Positions 23,787 through 35,689 of a DNA stretch of 64,000 nucleotides are shown here, in pieces. The position numbers and the translations under genes are program-made. The notes below the pieces were generated by a model, which saw nothing but the letters and a program-made list of their open reading frames with translations, had not been told where the DNA came from and made no database searches. This DNA comes from Gonatopus flavifemur. Its lineage: Eukaryota; Arthropoda; Insecta; Hymenoptera; Dryinidae. Location of the stretch: positions 14,092,001-14,156,000 of the forward strand of contig JAFFJZ010000006.1 of assembly GCA_018340375.1 (NCBI GenBank). The letters are read 5' to 3'. Every line of letters starts with the position of its first letter. The first letter of the stretch is position 1.

Positions 23787-24766
23787 CACGGAGAGCAATT
23801 TGAGGGTTGAAAGTGGTAAAATACGTAGGTAATATCATCATCAAAATTGGTGAACTGAAACTATTGGGAATAGCTTGGAAATCAAATTATCACGATGGTA
23901 AACTTCGCTTTGTCAAAAATTCCAAAATTCCTTCAGGAAAATTAACAAAGGTGATATTGATGATATTCCAGGCAGTGCTAATACTTTTTACCATCAGCGA
24001 TCGTAATGTTTCTTTACACTTTATTTCAAGATCCTCGCAAGCAAGAGCTGTAAACAGCGAAGCAAAGGCAATAAATTTCACCATCGATGATGGTAATATC
24101 ATTCACTAAAATGAACAAAAACATATTTCCAGGCACATTTGTTGGTTCATGTTGTCCAACCTTCGAGTTATTACCACCATATTTGTTGATTGCAATCATG
24201 TGATTTTCAATACATTCTTGAATACAGTTTATAATGAAAAATCTTAATTACGCGGAGGGGATTTGAACTTAAGAATAATGTACTTGTATCTACCTATAAA
24301 CCTTACAATTAAAGCCGCTTTGCTACACTCGCATTTATGAATTCGCTGTTTCGAAGTTTCATTGAAAGAGTAAACGAGGGAACCTAAACTGGACAACTTT
24401 TTGTGTGCGATAATTGTGAAAAAATCTCGAGCACTGTTGGAAAATATTACCATTGGTAGTAGTCATTGATAGTATATTCGATTGGTGGCTTTCAAAATTC
24501 AGAATAGTTGTTCAAACAAAATCTATTATTGTCAAGTGGGGATAATTTCCATCAAAAAAGGTATTTATTCCGTTTGTTCATAGAGTTGTTATCACTGAAA
24601 TATATTTTCTCACGCTGAATCTTCATTTTTACCATCGTAGCTGACGATTATTTACTACGTGCGTATAAAATAATACACTTAGGTTACAAATTACTGTCGA
24701 TATTTTCCAATAATACTAGTTTACGACCAAAAATAGTAATTTTCGCAATCAAATTTTCTCTCCGTG
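23787..24766. mobile_element. 980-bp TIR element, CACGGAGAGCAATTTGA ends
   Basis: The left end CACGGAGAGCAATTTGA is the near-inverse of the right end TCAAATTTTCTCTCCGTG. The interior is AT-rich with repeated TTTTACCATC, GATGGTAA and ATGATATT words in both orientations. Flanks are CA on the left and CG on the right, so the target duplication is not preserved. Open frames inside (about 70-100 codons on both strands) show no transposase motif. Confidence 0.65.
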
Positions 24767-25092
24767 CGTAGACGCGATCAAGATTTGTTACTTCTGCTTT
24801 TTATTTGAAAGATTCATTGTTTCGCCTTGCGATATCTGCCCCGAAACAAATAATTTAATTGACGGAATGAACTGAAGTGAATTGTGAAAATTAGTTCCGA
24901 GTAATAAAAGAATAGAAGCCGGTAATTAAGGCTGTAGTAAAGGCAACTTCAAATTAGTAACAGCAACTAAAATCAGAGAAATTAAATTTGAATTCAGTTG
25001 AGCCAACGCCCGTTTTAGTTATCCAAATAATAACAATTGTGTATAGTTGCTGGAACTAATTTGGAGTAAGGGTAACTGATTGTTTTTCAGAA

Positions 25093-25599
25093 ATAAGATA
25101 GTTTTCTATAGGATTACAGAGTTTATTCAGAATTTGATTACAAAAATCGTCTTCACGTGTCTCCGAATGCAAAATTGTCTCGATGAAACTTGTTGTATTT
25201 CTGGCAAGAGTTACTGATATAATAATTTGCTCTGTGAAATATGATACACAACGAATGAATTGAACGTGACATACTTATATGAATATTCATGTTCCATAGC
25301 GCATTTCTTTTCCTATTCACCGATGTGAGCGAGGAAAGTAGGGATGAAAAGAGAATAATTCTATTGAGTATATAACTTTAATTTATATTGAGATCAGTTG
25401 AAATGATTTTTCTCAGGGAGATGAATCAAATCACAAGTTGTAGACTCATACGAGGGTTGTGTAAAAATACATTGTTTATACTTCTGTATTTCCTCCGGTT
25501 AATGTCCCATAATTGTCTAAACTTCACTTTCCTTGCATTAGCATGAGAACTAGAGATGTTATCAATCTCTATCACGTCAGGATTTTGAAATGATTGAGA
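25093..25599. other. Non-coding spacer
   Basis: AT-rich; no gene or element end recognised. Confidence 0.4.
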
Positions 25600-26150
25600 A
25601 TTATGGGGCAGAAAAGATCTTCTTTCCCACTTGGAAAACCCATCTTCCCAATCATCTACATCTTTGTATCCAGCAACCCAAAAAACGTTGGCAAAGTGAA
25701 CTCTCATCCCAGATACAAGGTACTGGGAAAAAAGAGGGCTTTTTGACCCACAATGCTCAATTATCCCAAAATCCTCATGTGATGGGGCAAGAGCGACCAC
25801 ATTTTCGTATTCAGTGACATACAAAACGTTGGAAGAGTGCACCCTCATCCCAGATCCAGGGTGCTAGGAACAAAGGGGACTTTTTTGATACATAATCCTC
25901 AATTATTCCAAAATATTGACATATTGGAGCCAGGACGACTACATTTTCGTATTCAGCACCTCAAAAAACGTTGGAAAAATGTACTCCCATCCCAAATGCA
26001 GAGTACTTGGAAAAAAGAAGGCTTTTTTGCCCCATAATCCTCAATTATCTCAAAATACTGACTTATTGGAGCAAGAGCGACCACATTTTCATATTCAGTA
26101 CCCCAAAAAACGTTGAACAAGTGTATTCTCATCCCAGATGCAGAGTACTT
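25600..26150. repeat. Tandem satellite, ~140-bp unit, about four copies
   Basis: The landmark AAAACGTTGG/AAACGTTGAA recurs at about 25681, 25821, 25961 and 26101, and CTCAATTAT at about 25753, 25895 and 26038, giving a unit of 140-141 bp. Each unit also carries CTCATCCCAGATGCA-like, GGAAAAAAG and GACCACATTTTC-like blocks. The units are diverged. A 140-codon minus-strand frame (25848-25426) crosses two units and repeats GMRVH..NV..V..Y at 47-residue spacing, but two of the three intervals are 140 bp and break the frame, so a protein is unlikely. Confidence 0.85.
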
Positions 26151-26914
26151 TATTTTTATAAACCTCTGTTATTAACTGAGCGATATTGGATCCACCATTC
26201 TGAAAAATCTATTCCAAATATCAATTCAGTTACGTTCCAAACCATATAAAATAGCGATTGGCAAGTGCTGCGCCTCTTCGATCTGTGATAAAGCTCAAAA
26301 TGTAAGCTATTTTGTCTTCCCATGTAGGTGCTGCCATCTTAAAGTGTACCATCACATGAGCTGATATTGTTCTCCTCAAGCAAAATGAATCGCCCATAAC
26401 TTCAAATAACTCATGTTTTCTGACTGGGTCATGAAAACACGTGAAACGTCCAGAAATTGAGAGATTTCAATAAATTTTGGCCTTCAGGCGCCATTTCGAA
26501 TTCAAAAACCGATAAAAACAAAATTGTCCGACCATATTTTTTAAGTCGAAATATCGGGAAGACGTTCCTGATACTCCAGGGGATGCCAAAATAGCGGGAT
26601 CATAGTGGAAAATTCAATTGAAAAAAAACATTGTTTCTGAAAAATTGCATCTCTTTGTTATATTTTTGCAAAAAGAAGAAGGGGGAAGATGTTATTTGCC
26701 AGAAATTTCGTTCACACCATTCGAAAGAGCGACCTCGAAACTATAAGGTATCGATTCCCCAATTCTGGTGCATTTTTTTCCTTCCAATGACACAAGATTG
26801 GAATCGAGATAAAATTTCAGCACATGTGGTCGTTGAAGGGTTCAAACATTTGCAACTCTGATTCGGAATCTGTAAATTCAATTTTTGAATTCTTCTTTCC
26901 CTCTTCACTTTCTC
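26151..26914. other. Non-coding stretch
   Basis: No gene recognised. A plus-strand open frame at 26631-26861 has no family features. Confidence 0.4.
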
Positions 26915-27551
26915 CCGTGAAAAAATTGTTCACGCCTGATCAGACTTTATTCATCAGGCGTAATCAGTCATGATCAAGCCACAATTGAAGATGATCATGC
27001 TCAATTACGCCCAATCACGCTCAATTATGCTTCATTATGCATGGGGAATTCGTACAAAATCAACAAGTTTTTTGTAAGAAATGAAACTGACAATTTTATT
27101 GACACACTAATTTATTGTCAATCATTTCTACTTATTGTGCTCATGCCGTTTCCATTTTTTAGTCTCCAGGTTTCAGGCATGATCATGCGTGATCAGGCGT
27201 ACACGCATGCGTTCGGGGCCGATTTAGCACGATAAAACATGTGTATTCGTGATAGAAAAAAATCAACTCAGCGTCAGTTCGTATGAATACTTCTCGGTCG
27301 GTGAAATTTTACATGATCACAGACGAGAATGATTTGTCCGTTATGATCGCAAGCAATTGAGCTTGATCACGTGTTTTCACGTGGGTACAAAATTCAAGCC
27401 TTTTGAGTGATGACGATGCTAATAAATGAACGACCAGGCGTAGTTAGGCCAAACTACGTGCAGTCAGTATTGAAGAGGAATAATTTTGCCGAAAAATGTC
27501 CATGATCAAGCCTGCACACGCCTAATCAGAGCTGAACGATTTTTTCACGAG
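26915..27551. mobile_element. TGATCA-rich TIR element
   Basis: The left end CCGTGAAAAAATTGTTCACG is inverted at the right end (CTGAACGATTTTTTCACGAG) over about 28 bp. The interior repeats TGATCA, TGATCAGGCGT, CATGATCA and AATCACGC words in both orientations, giving many short pairings. No coding content. The organisation (TIRs plus dense subterminal palindromes) is typical of DNA-element ends that bind a transposase repeatedly, but the superfamily is not identified. Confidence 0.7.
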
Positions 27552-30281
27552 CTGTTTTGAAATTGCCATTTTTTGCCATTAACAATCTGTTTTTTTTTCT
27601 GTTTTTTATTCCATTCGAATAAATTTTGGAGAAATTCCCGGGGAGAAATTTAAAAGATATCTAGAATAATGCAACCCGATGGATCTAGACGGAAGAATTA
27701 CAGATTCGGAACGCCTCGTTCTGAAGCACCGACTAAAACCGGCAAGAATCTAATGCGTAACGATAAAATGTGTCCAAATGAAAATTCCATAATTGGATCG
27801 TCCGCTCGTTAGTTCCAAATCGACTTTCGTTAACGTTTAAAACGAGAATCTACAGCAGCACGCGTGTGTTCCGTTATATGTTCGAGTTGGAAAAAAAGAT
27901 AGGAGAAAAAAGAAGCGGAAGAATGAAAGAACAAAAGCATCGGTTGGACGAGCTCGACATCGGCAATGGGAAAAAATTACGAGAAAACGCGGAATGGAGA
28001 ACCAAAAGACATAAGAGAGCGAAAAGCGCGACGAAAGGGAAGAGGAAGGAAAAACGCTTATTCGAATGTTACAATCGAACCGGGAGAGAGCATTACCTTC
28101 GGCGGCAGAAAAGGATATTTACCCGCGCAGGATCGATAAGCGGCGAAAAATAGATGAGAGACTCATTTGATGATAAATTCAAATCGAATTTCAAAATGAA
28201 CAATTTTCCAGAACAAACGAACAACAAAACCCTCCGGGAGAGATCATTTTTGTTTGTAATCACGCGTAATTGCATCATATTTTTTCAAACTCGATCCAGC
28301 CGATGGAATGTAAAACAGGAAAAGTCGATTGCAACAGAAAAAAAAAACACAACGGGGAACGCGCATGAATTTTCAACGGCAAGTGGCGACAAAGTATATC
28401 ACGTTATATCGAATTTATTTGACGGTAAATTGCTGCGTGGAACGATACTTTACAGACAATATTTTTTATAGCCCGTCCCCGTGCTATTTTTCAACGATAC
28501 ACGGTCCCTCAAATCTGTCCTGTTACGTGTACCATTAGCGGTGGACATGAAAATGAAAACTGACTTTTTCCCGCGTAGAGCTTTTGTATACGCTCACACA
28601 ACAATAGCCGCGTAATCGTTCATGCTAGGGAAAATCGATTGTCGCGATATAACCAACTGACACCGATACTCCGATGTTCCGATGTCCCCATGTCCCGATC
28701 AACTTTATTCCCAACAATCACTTGCGTAGAAAGGATTTATGATATCCGGTGAAAGAATAATTATTTTACGATGCACATTCCGATGATTCTGCCTTGAAAA
28801 CTCCAAAACCAATTTCCGTATCATATATCGTTGCAATTGTGATGTATTGCGATTTTATGATGATTTTCCGAACCGTCGGGAGCTCGGATCGTGCGAAAAA
28901 CAAAAAGAAGAGCCGCATAATGAACAGAGAGATGGAAGAACGAACGACGAGGCTATGAATTAAAAATAGAATAGGATTAAAAAATAGAAGACTAACCCCC
29001 GCTGCCAAGTACCAACGAATTGTGGCTGCGGTCGAACACATGCATATTCCCTAATAAACCTTGCATACGAACTCATACATACACCCATACTTTAACATAA
29101 ATTCGTATCTCGTATAAAGCGGTGTAGACTGTCGTTTAAGCGCCCAGCTTTGGGAATAAAACGAATCGTTTGTCGCGTAAAAAATTCAACCCCCCTTCCT
29201 CTTTCCTTGCTTTTTTTTTTCTCGGGTCTCATATTTTTTCTCCCAAACGATAGATCGATGAATTTAAAACCGAAGACGTGTTTCGTCGCTCATCACAAAT
29301 CTGTAGATTGTGTTTTTTTTTGCCTATCCTGGGCAATCAAAGTTGTACGCTTCGAAGCGTAAAATATCGAATCGATATGAAAAGAAAGCTCGCGACTGGG
29401 AAGGATACAGATCATTGGAATATAATCTAAATGTTTATTCTCCTCGGAATGAAATTCTCTTGGAATCGGGGAGGGAAATGAATATCAACGTGGGACGTGA
29501 TTCGAAGGAAGAAAGGAAAAGGGTGAATTATTCAATTAGATTCGATTTCTCAAGATGCACGCGAATCTTGAAATTTTGTGGAGTAAGGGAAAATCATGCA
29601 CCGTCGTTCATGCCGGGGTTCCCTTTCTGACCAAGCGAGCAAGAACCAATTCGATTTCTCGGTTACGTGATACGTATCAAAGTGAAAGAAGGAGAAGAAT
29701 AAGGGAAGAAATGGAAGTGTTAAGGCGGAAGGAAAAAATATGCCGACTCGAGAGGAAAGAATCCGTTCGATTTAACATAAAGAGACACCGCCGAAATGTT
29801 TGAGGGACAAAAGGGGGAAAAAAGGAAGAAAGGAAAATCAAGTACAGGATTTTGATTGAAGGGAGCATAGGGAGGGCGATGTCGAAACGTAAAATACCGC
29901 CCCGAGAAGATGCTGGTTGAGGTTTACGAAAGTTTCATCAGTCAATTGTCAACAGTGTATATCCTTGAAAGATATCTAACCTTTCAACCCTTATACACCA
30001 TTTTACACTTCAATCTTTGAGAGTGAAGGCACTACCGCGAAATATATATCCCTGTACAAAGACGTCGAGTAACGTAATCTTTTGAACAATCTGTTCCAGT
30101 CGAAGGATAAGAAAATAGAGGAAAAGTCTGAAGAATAAGATTTGTCGTTATCAAATATGTTGATGGATTTTCAGAAAGAGAGAGAGAAACAGGAAATCTT
30201 CTTTGACAATGGTATTGAAAAATGTGAATTTTCATTCCACGTCTTCGACGTACGTATCATCCGATGAGGTATTGTTTGTAC
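27552..30281. other. Quiet non-coding region
   Basis: No supportable gene. The stretch has strand-biased purine-rich sections (27880-28150 and 29680-29860) that create Lys/Arg/Glu-rich open frames without recognisable domains. It could be intron or regulatory DNA. Confidence 0.4.
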
Positions 30282-30614
30282 CCAGTGAGCACAGTTACGT
30301 TAATGTTACATCCAAGTTACATAACGTTAAGTAACCAGTTACGTAACTTGGGAGTCACATGTGAGTCACATGTCAATACTAAAGAATCATATAATCATCA
30401 CATAAGAATTCCAATCCTTTCATGATCACATCCCAGCAAATACTGAACGTAACATTGATGTAACTACCACCCACCCAGGTAACAACACAGGATGTTGAAG
30501 GTTTTTGAAAGCGCCTGCTACTTGGATTGGCTATAAAACATATGGTAATATGTTACTTTCGATATTCACTAGATGTGTACCTGAAAAAAAACTCTTCTGA
30601 ACACCCAACTACCC
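30282..30614. repeat. GTTAC-rich repeat, possible element end
   Basis: Starts CCCAGTGAGCACAGTTACGT and contains several GTTACGT, AAGTTAC and GTAACATTGATG words, with a second CCCAGCAAATACTGAACG at about 30433. Comparable ATAACAT and GTAACAA words recur at about 31975-32110. These may be the two ends of an element interrupted by the GAATTC-rich sequence between them, but the boundaries are uncertain. Confidence 0.4.
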
Positions 30615-30904
30615 ACACAGCACCACAGTTCCATATGGATTCGCAAAGAACTCCATAAAAAGAATTCAATATGAATTCTCTAATAAGAGTTCTTAAAGAA
30701 TTCATAAAGAATCCAATCAGATCGTAAAGAATTCTAAATGAGTTCTTAAAGAGCCCAGAAAAGAGTTCATGAAGTATTCATAATGATTCGCAAGGTATTC
30801 TCAAAGAATCCCCGGAATGTCAGTTCAGAATGAATCGCTGGGGGAGTTCTTTTTCTCGTCCAAAAGAACTCCTAAAGAGCTCTGTGAAGAATTCAAAAAG
30901 AAGT
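30615..30904. repeat. GAATTC-rich hexamer repeat, block 1
   Basis: Opens with CCACACAGCACCACAGTTCC and continues as degenerate AAGAATTC/AAGAGTTC words. A unique marker, GGAATGTCAGTTCAGAATGA followed by ATCGCTGGGGG, recurs inverted at about 31805-31850. It is part of a dispersed family also seen at 6338, 31600 and 32880. Confidence 0.7.
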
Positions 30905-31023
30905 CTTATCAAGTACTTTTTAAGTTAATGTTGAAAATTTCTATTTATTTCATAGAAATATAAAAGTACTTGACAGGAAAAAAGTACCTTGAGTACAAAA
31001 AGTGATTGAGGATGCCCATCTCT
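30905..31023. mobile_element. Truncated hAT-type MITE (TGCCCATCTCTG end)
   Basis: Shares AAGTACTT, AATTTCTATTT, ATAGAAATA and the end GATGCCCATCTCTG with the complete element at 53300-53432. The left end (CAGAGATGGGC) is missing here, so the copy is truncated or was joined to the GAATTC repeat by deletion. Confidence 0.6.
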
Positions 31024-31599
31024 GTTTATAAGTTTCCTAATTTTTCAAATTCATTTCCATCAACTTGCTGAAACTTGACTTGATTGAAATGTTACAGCGA
31101 TTTATAATGGAATGTTTTATTGTATAAAGAATTTCAGAATTTATTAGCGAATAGTTTTGTATGAAATCAATTCTAAATGTACCTTGCGTCAAGTTATAAA
31201 ATACATTTAATGCTTCACATTACCCGATAAAAATACTCTCAATTTTTTTACATGTCCTTTACACTGCTAATGGTTGATCACATTTCAATGTATTTAGAAA
31301 TAGTCTGGTAAAATCAAAATATGGCCCTTGAAAACATTTCTGCAATTCCTTCGCTGAGTCTGTGACGCTGTTTTCTTTCTGTTAACTGAGATCAAGCAAT
31401 GAAATCTTGCACATACATGGAGACACCTCACTGTAAGGTCGAAGAGTGACTAAATATACATACACCAGTATCCGAATGTCTGTTCCATAACATCCTTCGA
31501 TATTGTTATGGATTTGTGTTGAATCTTTTTCAGTTCGATTAGAATTACTCACTTTGAACTTTTCAATGAATTTGTAACGAATTCTTTCAACTCTTCTAC
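31024..31599. other. Non-coding spacer
   Basis: AT-rich; no gene recognised. Confidence 0.4.
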
Positions 31600-31950
31600 A
31601 ATATCCCGGGATGCTCGGGTGAACGGTTTGAAGAGTTTTTGGAGTGTTTCAATGAATTATTCAAATTTTTTGAAAAGCACATATAGAATTCTTAATGAAC
31701 TTTTGGAGAATTCTTCATGAACTCTTGTAGAATTCTTTATGAATTCTTCAAGACCTCTTTGCGAACTGTTTTGGGATTCTCTAAGAATTCTTTTGGACGA
31801 GAACAAGAATTCCCCCAGCGATTCATTCTGAACTGACATTCCGGGGATTCTTTGAGAATTCTTTTTGAATTCTTTCGGACGAGTTATGGAGTTCTTCAAG
31901 AATTCATGTGGGATTCTTAAAGAATTCTTTCAGAACTCTTTTTGCTGAAA
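31600..31950. repeat. GAATTC-rich hexamer repeat, block 2 (inverted to block 1)
   Basis: Dense AGAATTCTT and AAGAACTC-type words on about a 12-24 bp rhythm. The marker CCCCCAGCGATTCATTCTGA with ACTGACATTCCGGGG is the inverse of that in block 1. The minus strand gives an open frame of 80 codons made of KNS/RIL/EEF repeats, a translation of the hexamer words rather than evidence of a gene. Confidence 0.7.
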
Positions 31951-32397
31951 TAGTTTGACTCCCCTCACTAATGCATAACATAAAAATGGCAAGTTATGTT
32001 TTCTTCAAGTCACTTGCTTATGTAACTGACACATAACATAGAAGTAACAAATTGCTACGAAATATAAGCATAACATATTATATAATTGTTACATTACATG
32101 TATGTAAGAGAGTAAGCAATAGAATAGTGAAATCTAATTTCAGCTCACAGGCATTTTCCTTTCGTCGCATTACCTAATATTCACCTAAATTGAGGTCGCT
32201 GTGGATGACAGTAAAAGGGATGTTGTCCTTTAAGATGAGCTCAGTCAGTTGTCTCGGCGCTATTATAATTACAGGAAGATAGTACGTTCGGTCTTTACCT
32301 TCAGCCATTCCCTGCGACGAAACTTGCTTTTCCTCACACCCCACTTCATTCTCTTCGTTCTTTTATGTTGAACACTAGAGCGCACTAAGCGCAAATA

Positions 32398-32462
32398 CAC
32401 TGAGAGAAAAACAACGTGGTCACAGCAACCATCCTCGCATGGTTCAGGACTTACCATTGTAG
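32398..32462. mobile_element. Fragment of the CACTGAGAGAAAAA element seen at 51924-52470
   Basis: After TA at 32396-32397 the sequence CACTGAGAGAAAAACAACGT, then GGTCACAGCAACCATCCT, matches the inverted right end of the 51924-52470 element for about 65 bp and then diverges into a T-run. It is a broken copy. Confidence 0.6.
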
Positions 32463-32879
32463 GTTTTTTTTTTCGTTTTTGTTAACCCGGTCTCTTTACG
32501 CTGCCAAGGCCAATTGGAGCGGAGGAAGCGTACTTCCGACCTAACCTACGCGGTTGAGGTAAGACTCCCTGACTCATCAACCGTCATTTCCCTATTACGG
32601 TAGTGGCGAGGAGCCGTTCACTGTCGAGTTAGACGATCTCAACGCTCAACAGAGATTCGAAATAAATAATGCGTTGATTCAATAACTAAAATCTGCAGGT
32701 ACTATTCAGAATATTTTTATTATGAAAAGAATCACGTACAAGAGTGAATTACTCGTGGAAAAAGCGAATCATCCGTTTAAAGAGTGAGTCGAGTAGAATC
32801 TGCGTGAGTCAGGTACGAATCAGTGAGAGAATTAATTATCTACACTAACTGCGTGAACGTAGACATGAACGACTGCGTA
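32463..32879. other. Non-coding spacer, GC-richer patch
   Basis: About 32485-32640 is GC-richer than its surroundings and begins after a poly-T run. No gene or RNA fold was recognised. Confidence 0.35.
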
Positions 32880-33185
32880 CCTCAAGATCTTTTGGAGTTT
32901 TTGCAAAGGATTTTTCAAGAACTCTTTTTTGATGCTTAAAGACTTTTCGGAATTGTTTATTGAATTCTTCGAGTTCTTTCGGACGAACAAAAATCCTTCC
33001 AGGGATTCATTCTGAATGGGGGGTTCTTTACAAATACGTTGCGAATTCATGAAAAGTGCCTTATGAACTCTTGTACCAGGTCTTTGAGAATGCTTTAAGA
33101 ATTTTTTGGGATCTGATTGTATTCTTGATGAATTCTTCAAGAACTCTTATGACAGAATCTATAATGAATTCCTCAAGAACTGGGA
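32880..33185. repeat. GAATTC-rich hexamer repeat, block 3
   Basis: The same family as 30615 and 31600: CTTCAAGAACTCTT and GAATTCTTC words and a diverged marker CAGGGATTCATTCTGAATGG at about 33001. No terminal repeat identified. Confidence 0.65.
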
Positions 33186-35464
33186 TGGTATGTGGAATCT
33201 TCTATGAGATTTCATCAAGCACTTGCAATAACAAAATTGACAAAGTATCATGAGGTGAATGAAGCGTACGCTGTACAAAATTTCCATGGAAAACTTGACA
33301 TAAACGTTTGGAAGTAATCAACACATACGTGCGTTAGGAATTTTCCGTATTTCACCAGAAACTTACTGGAAAATGGTAGTAAAAATTCTATACAGTTCGG
33401 AATTGAAGTTGAATTTATATACATGTACCGGAAATTGCTTTTCTATCCCATGATCGGAATTTTCCGGTTGCTTCGTACAGGAAGTATAACATTATTTTTT
33501 ACAGTGTGAATTAAAAATAGTACAAGATAGGAATGAAGAATGAGTCGAGGTAGTCAGTGCAAATAAGGAACGAGTCAATGCGAGTCAGAGCGAATCATCC
33601 CAAATTATTGAATGTAACTTTACACATAGTAACTGATCACTGGGAATCATGCGAGCCGGGAGGCTCTTTCTTATTCAATGTTTCTAACGTAAGAAAATCA
33701 AATGGAGTCGTTTGAATCGTGCAATCGGGGAAACGAGTATTATTCAACATTAATTTGACTCTTTTTGACTCGAGAGTGAACGGCCCCTCGGGTAGTGGCA
33801 GCTTTCGAGATAAACTTTGGTTGACACACCAACCGCCATTTCCTCTTTACAGAACTTTAAAGAGCGAGAAAAAGCTAGAAAAACGAAAACAAAATATTCA
33901 AATACCCGCCATTTTCTTCATTTTTGATTTTCAGCGATGATTATAGTTCAGGCTCCAACTACACTCATATATTTTATGAAAATTTTTCATTTTTCAATTT
34001 CCGATCATTTTTACAGGTGCTAGAGTGGCCAACAGTAGACCACCTTTTTCTGAGACGGTCACTTTACGGGACGCGTCATCGGATACAGTCACGCTATTTT
34101 TTAATTAAAAAAAATAGTTTTTTCTAGTCTTTGATGTATTAAACGAGTAGCCAAAATCTTCAGTTGATCACTTATTTCCTTCTATGATAAAAAAATTCAA
34201 GAAAAAAACCGTTGTTTTGGTCAATAAAAAGGTAAACCTTCCCTTGAACGAACCGATTGATTCTCGCCAAATCTGATTGAACCTTGCACAATGTTGTGAC
34301 TAAATCCCATTAAATTTAATTTTGTCAGATTCTATGGATTTTTTCAACAAGGGCTGTTTCAGAATGAGCCTTTCGCCTCATATCAAGGGGTGTAGTGAGT
34401 TCAGGAACGATATCAATTCTAAAAAAATGAGACTTCATGCCAAAAGTGAAATAAAACTTGTCACACAAATGTTTTCTTCTTTTTTTTCTTTAGAAATCGA
34501 GTGTCGAGGATTTCGGTTAGTTCTTAAATTTCCTTAGAATATGCCCTGGAGCAACAGCTGTAAAATCGCTGTCACAACGAATACAGAATTCACAGAATAC
34601 ACGTAGTAATTCAAAATATTCATGAAATTTCCACAATTTTCTCAATCCAATGACACGATTTCGGCTTTTGACTCTCGACAGAGGAATGCGATCCCTGATG
34701 GGCGATCACGACATGAACCATGAGAGTAACTGTCACGGAAAATTAACTGGAATGGGTTGACTGAGGTACCATCGCTTTGATAAGTTAATAATATAATAAT
34801 ATCGTCGATAGACGATCCATTGTACGTCCTTGTGACAGCATTGTGTTCTCATGACTGAACAATTCCGTTATCCTTGGATCAGGAAAACACAGGTCAGAAA
34901 TTTGTTCTCTTCGCGAGATGTTATTGTCATCATCGAAAACAAGGCAACGCATAAATATTTTTTTGTCAACATAGTGGTTGATGGATTTTGATTTCCGAAT
35001 GGTGAAAAAATCACCCAACGCGTACGAAGGGTATGAAAACAACCGGAAATGAAGAATGAGAAGGAAACGAATGTGAGATGAAATTGTGGATTTACGCGTA
35101 ACATCGGGAGAATCTCGATTCGACGATTGATCGTTGTTTCAAATTACGTTTTGACCGAAGCAAGAGGTTCGAATTGTGTTATACGGTGTGTCGAGATATG
35201 TGAGATCTTCTTTATTTTATTCTTATACTTTACTACTAGCTCCTAGATATATTCTTCATAAAATTCCTGTTTTCGGAGGGTAAGAATCGGTGATTGTCCG
35301 TCCAACCGACGCAACCATTGATCCTTCATCCAGGACTTCGATAAAACCCTTTCGATGAATCAGGTTTTTGTTCAGGAATTTTCCTATTCAGTCTTATTCA
35401 AATTTAATCGGTTTGAATAGGAAATTTGTACTCAATGAGATATAATCAGGGAATTCGGATCATG
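33186..35464. other. Non-coding region with scattered repeat traces
   Basis: No gene recognised. 33250-33510 has paired GTACAAAATTTCC and ACAGTGTGAA-type ends and several GGAAATTTTCC-like words, possibly a diverged element. 34240-34345 is the repeat shared with 5880-6010. 34560-35400 is quiet. Confidence 0.4.
34240..34345. repeat. Dispersed repeat shared with 5880-6010
   Basis: Shared blocks are CGATTGATTCTCGCCAAAT, CCTTGCACAATGTTG and TTGTCAGATTCTATGGATTT, in the same order and orientation as at 5905-5995. Confidence 0.6.
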
Positions 35465-35689
35465 CACGGAAAAAATAATTTAACTGCAGCAGCTGAATGG
35501 CTAGCACGGACATGGACAGCCATTAAATTAGCTCCTGCAGCTAAATTTTAGCCACCATCGCAAATAAATTAGCTACGAATGCAAAATTTTTCCCTGTAAC
35601 AGCTAAAATTTAGCCGCAGGAGCTAATTTAATAGCTGTCCATGTCCGTGCTAGCCATGTAGCTGCTGCAGCTAAATTATTTATTCCGTG
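35465..35689. mobile_element. 225-bp palindromic MITE, TG flanked
   Basis: Ends CACGGAAAAAATAATTTAAC and TTAAATTATTTATTCCGTG, with arms pairing through GCAGCAGCT, GCTAGCACGGACATGGACAG and AATTAGCTCCTGCAGCTAAA. TG lies immediately outside both ends (35463-35464 and 35690-35691), a 2-bp direct duplication different from TA. A truncated relative lies at 22374-22545. Non-coding. Confidence 0.9.

Larger units (their letters stand above)
22093..25092. mobile_element. 3-kb element with ~260-bp terminal inverted repeats
   Basis: About 260 bp starting CACCGAGAAAAATAATTAGT at 22093 recur inverted at 24840-25092. Shared landmarks include GAGCCAACGCCCGTTTTAGT-like, AATTCAAATTTAATTTCTC, TTCGGAACT-type and AAGTTGCCTTCACTACAGC blocks. 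The arms differ by about one base in ten and by indels. The core contains two independent insertions (22374-22545 and 23787-24766) and no recognised transposase. An alternative reading is two opposed copies of one shorter repeat, but neither copy alone has obvious paired ends. Confidence 0.65.

Noticed and set aside
27866..28153. Lys/Arg-rich open frame
   Set aside because: Explained by a purine-rich strand; no domain or homologue recognised.
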